DNA of 64,000 nucleotides from Flavobacterium sp. 270 (lineage in GTDB: Bacteria > Bacteroidota > Bacteroidia > Flavobacteriales > Flavobacteriaceae). The DNA is taken from the NCBI RefSeq assembly GCF_004368785.1, contig NZ_SODM01000001.1, forward strand, positions 186,001 to 250,000, given 5' to 3'. Numbering within the stretch: position 1 is the stretch's first letter; the number at the start of each line of letters is the position of its first letter. Below are positions 36,079 through 44,288 of this stretch, piece after piece. The notes beneath the pieces were generated by a model. The model worked only from the letters and a program-made list of their open reading frames with translations, searched no databases and was not told the DNA's origin. Both the position numbers and the translations under genes were made by a program.

Positions 36079-36744
36079 CTACCATTCTATTTCTTTCATT
36101 CCTTTAGATTTCAAGAAAGCATTAGTTTGACTAAAATGTTTATTTCCAAACCAAAAACCTCTGTTTGCACTTAAAGGCGAAGGATGTCCAGATTTTAAAA
36201 TATGATGTTTTGATGCATCAATTAAAGCTGCTTTCTTTTGGGCAAAACCTCCCCAAAGCAGAAAAACAACATTTTCACTATTTGCAGAAATTTGTTTGAT
36301 AACAGCATCTGTAAATTTTTCCCAGCCTTTTCCTTGATGACTTCCGGCTTCAGCTTGTCTAACGGTTAAAGTAGCATTTAAAAGAAAAACGCCCTGATCT
36401 GCCCAACGTTCCAGATTTCCCGTTTTCGGCATTGGTTTATTTAAATCCGTTTCGATTTCTTTAAAAATATTTTGAAGAGAAGGCGGAAACGGAATTCCAT
36501 CATTTACAGAAAAACACAATCCATTTGCCTGATTTGGGCCGTGATAAGGATCTTGTCCAATAATTACCACTTTTACCTGATCAAAATGACAATGATCAAA
36601 GGCTGAAAAAATCTGGCTTCCCTTTGGGTAACAAACTTTAGTTGCATATTCCGATTTTACGAAAGCAATTAATTCATTGAAATAGGGTTTCTCAAATTCC
36701 TCATTCAAAACTGGTTTCCAAGAATCATGCATTTTAACGTCCAT
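36079..36744 (-). CDS. ung: Uracil-DNA glycosylase
   Basis: Removes uracil from DNA (base excision repair). Family 1 enzyme of 221 residues: water-activating motif GQDPYHGPNQANGLCFSV with catalytic Asp65, Phe in the uracil pocket, LLNATLTV, WGGFAQKK and the second active-site motif HPSPLSANRGF with His187. Length and order of motifs are normal. Transcribed towards the palindromic repeat, divergent from mutS2. Confidence 0.98.
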   Translation of the reverse strand: MDVKMHDSWKPVLNEEFEKPYFNELIAFVKSEYATKVCYPKGSQIFSAFDHCHFDQVKVVIIGQDPYHGPNQANGLCFSVNDGIPFPPSLQNIFKEIETDLNKPMPKTGNLERWADQGVFLLNATLTVRQAEAGSHQGKGWEKFTDAVIKQISANSENVVFLLWGGFAQKKAALIDASKHHILKSGHPSPLSANRGFWFGNKHFSQTNAFLKSKGMKEIEW

Positions 36745-36817
36745 AAGTTTTTTTATGCTAAATTCGGAAATTTTATATTGAAATCATATTTGGCATCCAT
36801 AAATTTAGACTCAAAGT

Positions 36818-36852
36818 TTGTAGAATTCAATCATATAGTTTTTGTACTTTTG
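36818..36852 (+). promoter_or_regulatory. Promoter of mutS2
   Basis: TACTTTTG (TAnnTTTG) at 36845-36852 with a TTG at 36818-36820, spacing 24 bp, one beyond the usual 17-23. Leader about 20 nt. Confidence 0.5.
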
Positions 36853-36876
36853 TGTATACTTTGTTAGAAAAATTAA

Positions 36877-39042
36877 ATGATCAGTATTACAGAAAAAACA
36901 TTACAGGATTTACAATTTCCAACGGTTCTAGAAACCATTTCGGCAGGATGTAACACCGATATCGGAAAAGAAAAAGCCTTAAATATAACTCCTTTTAGAG
37001 ATAAAGAAACTTTGATGCAGGCTTTGATGCAGACATCAGAATATGTTTCGTCATTCCAGAATAATAACGCAATTCCAAATCATGGTTTCGATGCTATTAC
37101 AAACGAAATCAAGTTTTTAGCAATAGAAGATAGTTTCTTGGAAGTAGGCAGTTTTAGAAAAATTGCAACACTTTCTTCAACATCAAATTTTCTATTGAAT
37201 TTCTTAAAAAAATTCGACGATTATTATCCAAATTTAAATGCAAGAGCTGCGAGAGTAGAATACACAAAAGATATTGTTACACTTATTGATGCCATTGTAG
37301 ATAAATATGGAGAAATAAAAGACAACGCCTCTCCTGCTCTTTTGAGCATTCGCCAAAACATGAATATTGTGCGCGGAAAAGTAAACCAAAGTTTTGGAGT
37401 GGCACTTACACATAACAATAGTCTCGGATATCTAGATGATATTAAAGAAAGTTTTGTGCAGAACCGCAGGGTTTTAGCAGTTTTAGCAATGTATCGCCGA
37501 AAGGTAAAAGGCTCTATTTTAGGAAGTTCTAAAACAGGAAGTATCGCTTATATCGAACCAGAAGCGACCCTGCAATATTCAAGAGAATTAGCTAATTTGG
37601 AATACGAGGAGAAAGAAGAAATTACGAGAATCCTAAAACAATTATCAAATTCGATTCGTCCTTTTTTACCTTTATTAATTGAATATCAGGAATTTTTAAG
37701 TGATATTGACGTCGTTGCCGGGAAAGCAAAATACGCCAACAGAATAAATGGAATTCTTCCGACAATTACGGAAGAAAGAAGATTATATTTTAGAGAAGCG
37801 TATCATCCGATTTTGTATTTGAATAATAAGCAAAAAAACGAAGTTACGCATCCGCAAACTATTGAATTAAAACAAGATAATAGAATTATTGTAATTTCTG
37901 GACCGAATGCGGGAGGAAAAACAATTTCGCTTAAAACAGTTGGTTTATTACAATTAATGTTGCAATCCGGAATGTTGATTCCCGTGCACGAACGAAGCGA
38001 AACTTTCTTGTTTGATAGAATCTTAACGGACATTGGAGACAATCAATCTATTGAAAATCACCTAAGTACATATAGTTATCGATTAAAAAACATGAATTAT
38101 TTCTTGAAGAAATGCAACAAGAAAACCATGTTTTTAATTGACGAATTTGGTACTGGTTCTGATCCTGAACTTGGAGGAGCTTTGGCTGAAATTTTCTTAG
38201 AAGAATTTTACCATCGTGAAGCTTTCGGAATTATTACAACGCATTATTCAAACTTAAAAATTCTTGCCAACGAATTGCCTTTTGCTACAAACGCGAATAT
38301 GATGTTTGATGAAAAATCTCTGGAACCAATGTACAAATTGGCTCTCGGTCAGGCCGGTAGTTCTTTTACTTTTGAAGTTGCTTTGAAAAATGGAATTCCG
38401 TTTGGATTGATAAATCGTGCCAAAAAGAAAATCGAAGTTGGTAAAGTTCGTTTTGATAAAACAATTGCGACACTTCAGAAAGAACGTTCGAAACTCGAAA
38501 AAACTTCTATCAACTTGAAAGAAGAAGAAACCAGAGCGCGCGAGGAAAGCAAAAAGATGGAAAACATCAATGTAAAAATCAAACAAAAACTGGAAAGCTA
38601 TCAGGAATTGTATGACAGCAATCAAAAGATAATTTACATTGGTCAAAAAATTGAAGACATCTCGGAGAAATATTTCAACAATAAAAACAAAAAAGAACTG
38701 ATTGGCGAATTTTTGAAAATTGTAGAGATTGAAAATTCTAAACGAAAAAAAGCAACTCCAAAAGAAACTAAAGCGATAATAGAAAAGAAAAAAGAAGTAA
38801 TCGCCGAAGTTACTGTAAAAGTGGAAGAAATTCGAAAAGAGAAAAAAGAAAAGAAACTCAAACCTGTTATCGAAAAGCCAAAACCAATCTTAAAAGTCGG
38901 CGACCGAGTAAGAATGCTTGAAGGAAGATCGGTGGGAAGTATTGATTCAATTGAAAAAAATAAAGCAACTGTAAATTACGGAATTTTTACTTCGAAAGTA
39001 AGTTTGGATGAATTGGAGTTGGTTGAGGCTGTTAAAAAATAA
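36877..39042 (+). CDS. mutS2: MutS2 family ATPase, Smr domain absent
   Basis: 721 residues. MutS core/clamp (1-330), then the ABC-type ATPase: Walker A GPNAGGKT at 342-349, Walker B FLIDEFGTGSDPE with Asp422-Glu423, and the ITTHY switch. A coiled-coil (about 520-620) is followed by a basic linker and a KOW-like C-terminus (LKVGDRVRMLEGRSVGSIDSIEKNKATVNYG). The mismatch-recognition domain I of MutS is missing, as in MutS2. The Smr nuclease domain found at the C-terminus of many MutS2 proteins is also missing. MutS2 proteins act on recombination intermediates or collided ribosomes; the loss of Smr means any cleavage would need another protein. Confidence 0.93.
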   Translation: MISITEKTLQDLQFPTVLETISAGCNTDIGKEKALNITPFRDKETLMQALMQTSEYVSSFQNNNAIPNHGFDAITNEIKFLAIEDSFLEVGSFRKIATLSSTSNFLLNFLKKFDDYYPNLNARAARVEYTKDIVTLIDAIVDKYGEIKDNASPALLSIRQNMNIVRGKVNQSFGVALTHNNSLGYLDDIKESFVQNRRVLAVLAMYRRKVKGSILGSSKTGSIAYIEPEATLQYSRELANLEYEEKEEITRILKQLSNSIRPFLPLLIEYQEFLSDIDVVAGKAKYANRINGILPTITEERRLYFREAYHPILYLNNKQKNEVTHPQTIELKQDNRIIVISGPNAGGKTISLKTVGLLQLMLQSGMLIPVHERSETFLFDRILTDIGDNQSIENHLSTYSYRLKNMNYFLKKCNKKTMFLIDEFGTGSDPELGGALAEIFLEEFYHREAFGIITTHYSNLKILANELPFATNANMMFDEKSLEPMYKLALGQAGSSFTFEVALKNGIPFGLINRAKKKIEVGKVRFDKTIATLQKERSKLEKTSINLKEEETRAREESKKMENINVKIKQKLESYQELYDSNQKIIYIGQKIEDISEKYFNNKNKKELIGEFLKIVEIENSKRKKATPKETKAIIEKKKEVIAEVTVKVEEIRKEKKEKKLKPVIEKPKPILKVGDRVRMLEGRSVGSIDSIEKNKATVNYGIFTSKVSLDELELVEAVKK

Positions 39043-39060
39043 ATTTATTTCTAATCGCAA

Positions 39061-39088
39061 AGTCATTGCGAGGAACGAAGCAATCTCA
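39061..39088 (+). repeat. Left inverted repeat of the GIY-YIG element
   Basis: Core TCATTGCGAGGAACGAAGCA; a perfect inverted match to 39750-39777. It lies just after the mutS2 stop codon. Confidence 0.9.
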
Positions 39089-39418
39089 CTAAAACAAGCA
39101 AGCCATCTAAACATAATACCCTTAAAAGAGCCAATAAATAAAAGAAAAAAACAACAAAAGCAAAATAAAGCGATATAATAGATCATTTAACCAAAATATA
39201 TCTTCTGATATTCTTAAATAAATAAAATCCATTATAAACAATTTATACAAGTCGTTTTTAATCGAAAAATATTATTGAAAAACAAAAATCAATAATTAAA
39301 ATAAATAATAATAAGAAACTTACAAAACAGATTTTATCATTAAATTTGTAATTGGGAGAAATTGAAGTATCAAAATAAATTTGATTTTGTCTCTCATAAA
39401 ACAATTTAAAGAAAAAAG
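39089..39418. other. AT-rich leader region of the GIY-YIG gene
   Basis: 330 bp without a gene. The first part is of unknown nature; the last 80 bp hold a candidate promoter (39341-39348) and a leader. A minus-strand open frame of 79 codons across this region starts and ends in repeat DNA and has no plausible protein character. Confidence 0.5.
39341..39348 (+). promoter_or_regulatory. -7 promoter element of the GIY-YIG gene
   Basis: TAAATTTG (TAnnTTTG match), giving a leader of about 65 nt before the ATG at 39419. Confidence 0.45.
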
Positions 39419-39724
39419 ATGAAACCAGGATTTGTATACATAATAACTAATAAATATCAAACTGTTGTTTACGCAGGAGTAACATCAAATCTACCAAAAA
39501 GAATATTAGAACATAAAAACAAAAAATATCAGAATTCATTTTCAGCTCGTTATGATGTAAGTATTTTAGTTTATTATGAACAATTTCAAATGATTGGAGA
39601 TGCAATAGCAAGAGAAAAACAAATCAAAGCTGGTTCGAGAGAAACAAAAAATAATTTGATTCGTTCTATAAATCCGACCTGGAAAGATTTATTTGAAGAA
39701 ATTGAAGACATAATGATTTTATAA
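39419..39724 (+). CDS. Small GIY-YIG nuclease family protein
   Basis: 101 residues, essentially just the UvrC-like GIY-YIG domain: VYI (6-8) and YAG (18-20) strands carrying the two Tyr, Arg28 in LPKRILEHK, Glu66 in AIAREKQIKAGSR as metal-binding acid, and the SINPTWKDLFEE tail typical of the stand-alone subgroup. Known: GIY-YIG domains cut DNA in homing endonucleases, repair and some mobile elements; the stand-alone small proteins are mostly uncharacterised. The gene lies alone inside a perfect inverted repeat pair, which suggests that it recognises or spreads those repeats. Confidence 0.9.
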   Translation: MKPGFVYIITNKYQTVVYAGVTSNLPKRILEHKNKKYQNSFSARYDVSILVYYEQFQMIGDAIAREKQIKAGSRETKNNLIRSINPTWKDLFEEIEDIMIL

Positions 39725-39749
39725 TTATAATTGAAATGGAAAAACCGGA

Positions 39750-39777
39750 TGAGATTGCTTCGTTCCTCGCAATGACT
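39750..39777 (-). repeat. Right inverted repeat of the GIY-YIG element
   Basis: A perfect reverse complement of 39061-39088. It covers the codons DEIASFLAMT of the longest reading of the downstream gene and contains that gene's probable real ATG (39772-39774) near its end. Confidence 0.9.
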
Positions 39778-40179
39778 ACCAAAAATAAAAAAATAATCCT
39801 TTTCGACGGAGTTTGTAACTTATGTGATTCTGCTGTGCAGTATATTATCAAACATGACAAAAAAGATATTTTTAGATTCGTAGCTCTTCAATCTGAATTG
39901 GGAATTTCTATTTGTAAATATCTTGGGATCAGCTTCTCCAAAATGGACAGCATTATTTTGTATAATCCTGGCGTTGCTTATTTTTACAAATCTTCTGCCG
40001 TTATAGAAATTGGTAAAAACTTTGGCGGCTTTTGGAATTTGGTTTCTATTTTTAGAATTGTGCCAATTTTTATAAGTGATCGTATTTATGATTATGTTGC
40101 TAAAAATAGATATAATTGGTACGGGAAAAAAGAAAGCTGCATGATTCCTACTCCGGAATTGAAGGCTAAGTTTTTGTAA
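39772..40179 (+). CDS. DCC family (thiol-disulfide oxidoreductase-like) protein
   Basis: 135 residues from ATG 39772 (MTTKNKKIILFDGVCNLC). A longer frame from ATG 39736 adds 12 residues, of which 10 are encoded by the inverted repeat, so I prefer the inner start. Family signature FDGVCNLCDSAVQYIIKHD with a CxxC pair, FVALQSELG, then SSAVIEIGKNFGG and VAKNRYNWYGKKESC. DUF393/DCC proteins have a thioredoxin-like start but their substrate is not known. The gene's promoter would have to lie in or beyond the GIY-YIG element. Confidence 0.85.
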   Translation: MTTKNKKIILFDGVCNLCDSAVQYIIKHDKKDIFRFVALQSELGISICKYLGISFSKMDSIILYNPGVAYFYKSSAVIEIGKNFGGFWNLVSIFRIVPIFISDRIYDYVAKNRYNWYGKKESCMIPTPELKAKFL

Positions 40180-40289
40180 ATTATTTTACTGATTGAAGAA
40201 ACTTATGAAGTAAACCACTCCTAAATGTAATTTGTAAATATTTTTCTTACTTAAATTTAATTTGTATATTTCTCAATTAAATTAATCAC

Positions 40290-41132
40290 ATGAAAATATC
40301 AAAATTAATTTTACTAATTCTTTTATTTAATAGCATCAATTTGTTGGCTCAGTTAACAAGTATTAAAGAAATTCATCCCATTACATTAGAAAAAGAAAAA
40401 AAAATTAGAAGTGAAAATAACATTAGCGAAAGCTTTGAGTATACACAATTGAGAACTAAAGACAGCATTCTAAAGTCTCATAAAACATTTAATAAGAATG
40501 GTGAGTTGGTTACCAATACAGTATACTCTTCAAAACAAGATACTATAAACTATGCTGTGTATGAATATGAAAATGGAAAAGTAGTGAAATCACTTATACT
40601 TACTAAGGATAAAAATGCGCTGGTTTTTTTTGACATTAGAAATTATTCTTATGATAAAAATGGAAACAATACCGAAATACAATTCATTAATAAAAATGGA
40701 GATACAATTTATCAAAAAATAGACTACTACAGCTATAACTTAAAAAAGACACTACATACAAAATGGCGAAATAATACAGATTTTTCTATTACAGAAGAAT
40801 ATTTTTACTCCAATAATAATTTAATTAAAACAAAAACATATCTCCCAAATGAGAAGTTGTTTTCTGAGACGGCCTATCAATATGATAATATTGGAAATGT
40901 AGTGGGTGATTACAGATTACAAAACGGAAAAAAAGACGTTATTTCTTTTTATAAATATGACTTAAATAATAATTTAATTGAAAGTGGTCTTAAATTTTTA
41001 TCTGCTAATTATTCCAATCTTTATAAAACAAAATACGAATACGACAAAAATAACAACGTTATAAAAGAATACCATACCGGTAATAAAAATCTTAAATCTG
41101 TTCATACCATTTCTTATAAAAAATTTGAATAA
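40290..41132 (+). CDS. Secreted protein with YD-like repeats, unknown function
   Basis: 280 residues. A signal peptide (1-21, LLFNSINLLAQ) precedes a body of repeated beta-hairpin-like units: YEYENGKVVKS, YSYDKNGNNTEI, YYSYNLKKTL, YQYDNIGNVVGDY, YKYDLNNNLIESG, KYEYDKNNNVIKEY. The Y-x-YDxxxN pattern is that of YD/RHS-type repeats, which form beta-shells or rods, but no RHS core or toxin end is present. Likely periplasmic or outer surface. No sorting domain. It ends at a strong bidirectional terminator shared with ettA. Confidence 0.8.
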   Translation: MKISKLILLILLFNSINLLAQLTSIKEIHPITLEKEKKIRSENNISESFEYTQLRTKDSILKSHKTFNKNGELVTNTVYSSKQDTINYAVYEYENGKVVKSLILTKDKNALVFFDIRNYSYDKNGNNTEIQFINKNGDTIYQKIDYYSYNLKKTLHTKWRNNTDFSITEEYFYSNNNLIKTKTYLPNEKLFSETAYQYDNIGNVVGDYRLQNGKKDVISFYKYDLNNNLIESGLKFLSANYSNLYKTKYEYDKNNNVIKEYHTGNKNLKSVHTISYKKFE

Positions 41133-41154
41133 ATTATTTTCATTAATGAACACA

Positions 41155-41190
41155 AAAAAAGGATGCTAAAATTTTTAGCATCCTTTTTTA
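41155..41190. terminator. Bidirectional terminator between convergent genes
   Basis: A very strong hairpin: GGATGCTAAA pairs with TTTAGCATCC, extended on both sides by A-run and T-run, serving the YD-repeat gene and ettA. Confidence 0.9.
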
Positions 41191-41206
41191 TTAAAAACCA
41201 ATTAGA

Positions 41207-42898
41207 TTATCTAATCAATTTTCTGTATTTCAGACGTTTTGGAGTTAAATCACCACCAAGACGTTTCTTTTTGTTTTCTTCATATTCAGAGAAACCACCT
41301 TCAAAATAGTAAACTTCAGAATCTCCTTCAAAAGCTAGAATGTGTGTACAAATTCTATCCAAGAACCATCTGTCGTGCGAAATAATTACGGCACAACCAG
41401 CAAAATTCTCTAAACCTTCTTCAAGTGCACGAAGTGTATTTACGTCAAGGTCATTCGTAGGCTCATCTAGTAAAAGTACGTTTCCTTCTTCTTTTAATGT
41501 CATCGCCAAGTGAAGTCTGTTACGTTCTCCACCAGAAAGTGCTGCAACTTTTTTATTTTGTTCACCGCCGCCAAAATTGAAACGAGATAAATAAGCTCTA
41601 GAGTTTACTTGCTTTCCTCCCATCATAATCAATTCCTGACCATCGGCGAAGTTTTCCCAGATAGACTTATTCGGATCAATGTTTGAGTGAGACTGATCTA
41701 CGTAAGCGATTTTTACAGTTTCTCCAACAGAAAACTCTCCGCTGTCTGTAGCCTGCTCGCCCATAATCATTTTGAAAATAGTAGATTTACCAGCACCGTT
41801 TGGCCCGATAATTCCAACAATTCCGGCTTGTGGCAACGTAAAGTTCAAATTATCGTATAATAATTTTTCACCAAAAGCTTTTGCAACATTTTTAGCTTCA
41901 ATAACATTTGTTCCTAAACGAGGTCCGTTCGGGATATAGATTTCCAGATTTTCATCCAGTTGTTTTTGATCTTCGTTTAATAATTTATCGTAGTTCTGTA
42001 AACGCGCTTTTTGCTTGGTCTGACGTCCTTTTGCTCCCTGACGAACCCAGTCAAGCTCACGCTCTAACGTTTTTCTACGTTTAGAAGCCACTTTTTCTTC
42101 CTGAGCCATACGGTTTGATTTTTGATCTAACCAAGAAGAATAATTTCCTTTCCACGGAATACCTTCTCCTCTATCTAATTCCAAAATCCAACCTGCCACA
42201 TTATCAAGAAAATATCTATCGTGCGTTACTGCAATTACAGTTCCTGCATATTGTGCTAAATGCTGCTCTAACCATAGAACTGACTCAGCATCAAGGTGGT
42301 TGGTAGGCTCATCCAGAAGCAATACATCTGGCTGCTGCAATAACAAACGACATAAAGCTACACGACGACGCTCTCCACCAGAAAGGTTCTTTATAGGAGT
42401 ATCACCTTCTGGAGTACGTAAAGCATCCATTGCGATTTCTAATTTGGTATCGATTTCCCAAGCACCAAGAGCATCAATTTTGTCTTGAAGCGCCGCCTGA
42501 CGATCCATTAATTTATCCATTTTATCTGGATCTGAATAATTTTCTTCAAGACCAAATAAATCATTAATTTGATTGTATTCTTCTAAAACTGCCATAGTTT
42601 CTGCAGCTCCTTCACGAACAATTTCGATAACTGTTTTAGAATCATCAAGAATTGGTTCCTGCTCTAAATATCCAACCGTGTAACCTGGCTGGAAAACTAC
42701 ATCTCCCTGATAGTTTTTATCTACTCCTGCAATAATTTTTAAAAGAGAAGATTTTCCTGAGCCGTTAAGACCTAAAATACCAATTTTTGCTCCGTAAAAG
42801 AAACTCAAATAAATATTTTTAAGTACAGGTTTGTCTGCTCCCTGATAGGTCTTACTCAATTTTTGCATTGAGAAAATTACTTTCTTATCGTCTGACAT
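41207..42898 (-). CDS. ettA: Energy-dependent translational throttle protein EttA (ABC-F ATPase)
   Basis: Cytosolic ABC-F protein that binds the ribosomal E site and couples translation to ATP level. 563 residues: first ATPase with Walker A GLNGSGKS (43-50) and signature LSGGERRRVALCRLLL, a linker region with the long arm/PtIM helices (RKTLERELDWVRQGAKGRQTKQKARL), second ATPase with GPNGAGKST and LSGGERNRLHLAMTL, each followed by LLLDEPTN. No membrane segments. The C-terminus is short and basic. Order and length fit EttA rather than Uup or YbiT-type relatives. Confidence 0.93.
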   Translation of the reverse strand: MSDDKKVIFSMQKLSKTYQGADKPVLKNIYLSFFYGAKIGILGLNGSGKSSLLKIIAGVDKNYQGDVVFQPGYTVGYLEQEPILDDSKTVIEIVREGAAETMAVLEEYNQINDLFGLEENYSDPDKMDKLMDRQAALQDKIDALGAWEIDTKLEIAMDALRTPEGDTPIKNLSGGERRRVALCRLLLQQPDVLLLDEPTNHLDAESVLWLEQHLAQYAGTVIAVTHDRYFLDNVAGWILELDRGEGIPWKGNYSSWLDQKSNRMAQEEKVASKRRKTLERELDWVRQGAKGRQTKQKARLQNYDKLLNEDQKQLDENLEIYIPNGPRLGTNVIEAKNVAKAFGEKLLYDNLNFTLPQAGIVGIIGPNGAGKSTIFKMIMGEQATDSGEFSVGETVKIAYVDQSHSNIDPNKSIWENFADGQELIMMGGKQVNSRAYLSRFNFGGGEQNKKVAALSGGERNRLHLAMTLKEEGNVLLLDEPTNDLDVNTLRALEEGLENFAGCAVIISHDRWFLDRICTHILAFEGDSEVYYFEGGFSEYEENKKKRLGGDLTPKRLKYRKLIR

Positions 42899-42961
42899 TT
42901 TTTATTTTTTTATTTATTATTCGTAATTATTGAAATTTGATATTGTAATTGAATTTTGAAA

Positions 42962-43144
42962 TTAAACTCTACCTTTTAAAGCATTAAAAACCCAGGCATT
43001 AGCTAAAAATCCAACTCCTGTAGCTGCAAATCCCCAGCCCGAAACTTCACTATATCTAAAAGCGCCAAGACCTATAAGTAACAATCCCATAAGTACCATT
43101 ATAAAAGTAGCCCATCCTAAAACGGTATTTTTATTCATTCCCAT
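42962..43144 (-). CDS. CAL67264-type small membrane protein
   Basis: 60 residues with two predicted membrane segments (about 10-28 and 34-52) and the end WVFNALKGRV. It resembles the tiny conserved Flavobacteriaceae membrane protein family known as CAL67264; its function is unknown. It is 63 bp upstream of ettA and 68 bp downstream of holA in the same direction, so it may be part of the same transcript. Confidence 0.75.
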   Translation of the reverse strand: MGMNKNTVLGWATFIMVLMGLLLIGLGAFRYSEVSGWGFAATGVGFLANAWVFNALKGRV

Positions 43145-43212
43145 AATTGTATAATTATTTTTTAAAGTAGTTTAATTTTTTCGGAAATGCAAATATCGTG
43201 AATTTTCACGGC

Positions 43213-44217
43213 TTAATTAAATATTTTATAAAGCATTTCTTTTAACAAATCCGATTGTGGCAAAGCATTGGCACCAACACCTTTACTTTTTACATCGATA
43301 TCTCGCAGTGCTCCAACAATCTGGCTTACTTTTCGCATTGGGTAATTTTTTATTGCCAAATCATATTCCTTTAAAAAATAAGGATTTACCCCAATTGCAG
43401 CGGCAACATTTTTAGGATTTTTATCTTTAAGTCCGTGGTATTTTAAAAGCTGTACAAAAAAACCAAAAACTAATCCTGTTGTCATTACTAAAGGATATTC
43501 TTTTGGATTGTGAGCAAAATTTTCGGCAATTTTATATGCTCTCAACTGATTGCGTTCTCCAATTGCTTTTCTTAATTCAAAAACATTATAATCTTTACTA
43601 AAGCCAATATTTTCTTCGATATGCTGCGGTGTAATCATTGTTCCTTGCGGCAAAATAATTTGGAGTTTTTCTAATTCATTATTAATTTTACTTAAATCAG
43701 TTCCTAAAAACTCAACCAGCATTGCATTAGCTTTCGGGTCGATTGTGTATTTTTTCCCCGCCAGAACCCGTTTTATCCAGTCACCAACTTGATTTTCGTA
43801 TAATTTTTTGCTTTCGTAAACTACACCATTCTGAGCTAATGTTTTGGTTACTTTTTTTCTTTTGTCAAGCGTTTTGTATTTATAACAAAAAACAAGAACC
43901 GTAGTTTCCAGCGGATTATTGACATACGATTCGATTTTATCAATCGTTCTTGACAAATCTTGCGCTTCTTTTACTATAACAACTTGACGTTCAGCCATCA
44001 TAGGATAGCGCTTGGCCGTTGCAACAATATCTTCAATAGAAACATCTCTTCCGTATAAAACAGTTTGGTTAAAACCTTTTTCTTCTTCCGCAAGTACATT
44101 CTGCTCAATATATTCCGATAATTTATCTATATAATAAGGTTCTTCGCCCATTAAAAAATAAATTGGTTTTATATTTCCGGCTTTTATATCGTTTACAATT
44201 TTTACAACTTCGTCCAT
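43213..44217 (-). CDS. holA: DNA polymerase III subunit delta
   Basis: Clamp-loader subunit that opens the sliding clamp. 334 residues from the ATG at 44215-44217 (an in-frame ATG six codons earlier at 44235 is possible). N-terminal AAA+-like part: IKPIYFLMGEEPYYIDKLSEYIEQ, ETTVLVFCYKYKTLDKRKK. C-terminal collar: MLVEFLGTDLSKINNELEKL, FELRKAIGERNQLRAYKIAENF, QLLKYHGLKDKNPKNVAAAIGVNPYFLKEY. Divergent from the HsdR_N-domain gene with a short shared spacer. Confidence 0.93.
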   Translation of the reverse strand: MDEVVKIVNDIKAGNIKPIYFLMGEEPYYIDKLSEYIEQNVLAEEEKGFNQTVLYGRDVSIEDIVATAKRYPMMAERQVVIVKEAQDLSRTIDKIESYVNNPLETTVLVFCYKYKTLDKRKKVTKTLAQNGVVYESKKLYENQVGDWIKRVLAGKKYTIDPKANAMLVEFLGTDLSKINNELEKLQIILPQGTMITPQHIEENIGFSKDYNVFELRKAIGERNQLRAYKIAENFAHNPKEYPLVMTTGLVFGFFVQLLKYHGLKDKNPKNVAAAIGVNPYFLKEYDLAIKNYPMRKVSQIVGALRDIDVKSKGVGANALPQSDLLKEMLYKIFN

Positions 44218-44255
44218 TAAAAAAATTTGTTTCAAGTTTAAAGTTTCAAGTTGTC

Positions 44256-44284
44256 TTGAATCCTAAAACTATTTTATATTTTTG
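44256..44284 (+). promoter_or_regulatory. Complete -33/-7 promoter of the HsdR_N-domain gene
   Basis: TTG at 44256-44258 and TATTTTTG at 44277-44284 (TAnnTTTG), 18 bp apart. The -7 element ends four bases before the ATG at 44289, so the transcript would be leaderless or nearly so. Confidence 0.55.
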
Positions 44285-44288
44285 CTTT

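Larger units (their letters stand above)
39061..39777. mobile_element. Candidate GIY-YIG element bounded by 28-bp inverted repeats
   Basis: A 717-bp segment with perfect 28-bp inverted repeats at its ends (39061-39088 and 39750-39777) enclosing one GIY-YIG nuclease gene with its own promoter. It begins 18 bp after the mutS2 stop and ends inside the annotated start of the DCC-family gene. The arrangement, one nuclease gene plus terminal inverted repeats, looks like a minimal mobile unit. No transposase, clear target-site duplication or second copy is visible in this window, so mobility is inference. Confidence 0.5.

Noticed and set aside
38254..39186. Several minus-strand frames opposite mutS2 and the following repeat
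   Set aside because: Phe/Ser-rich antisense composition; one crosses the inverted repeat and gives its typical EIASFLAMT reading.
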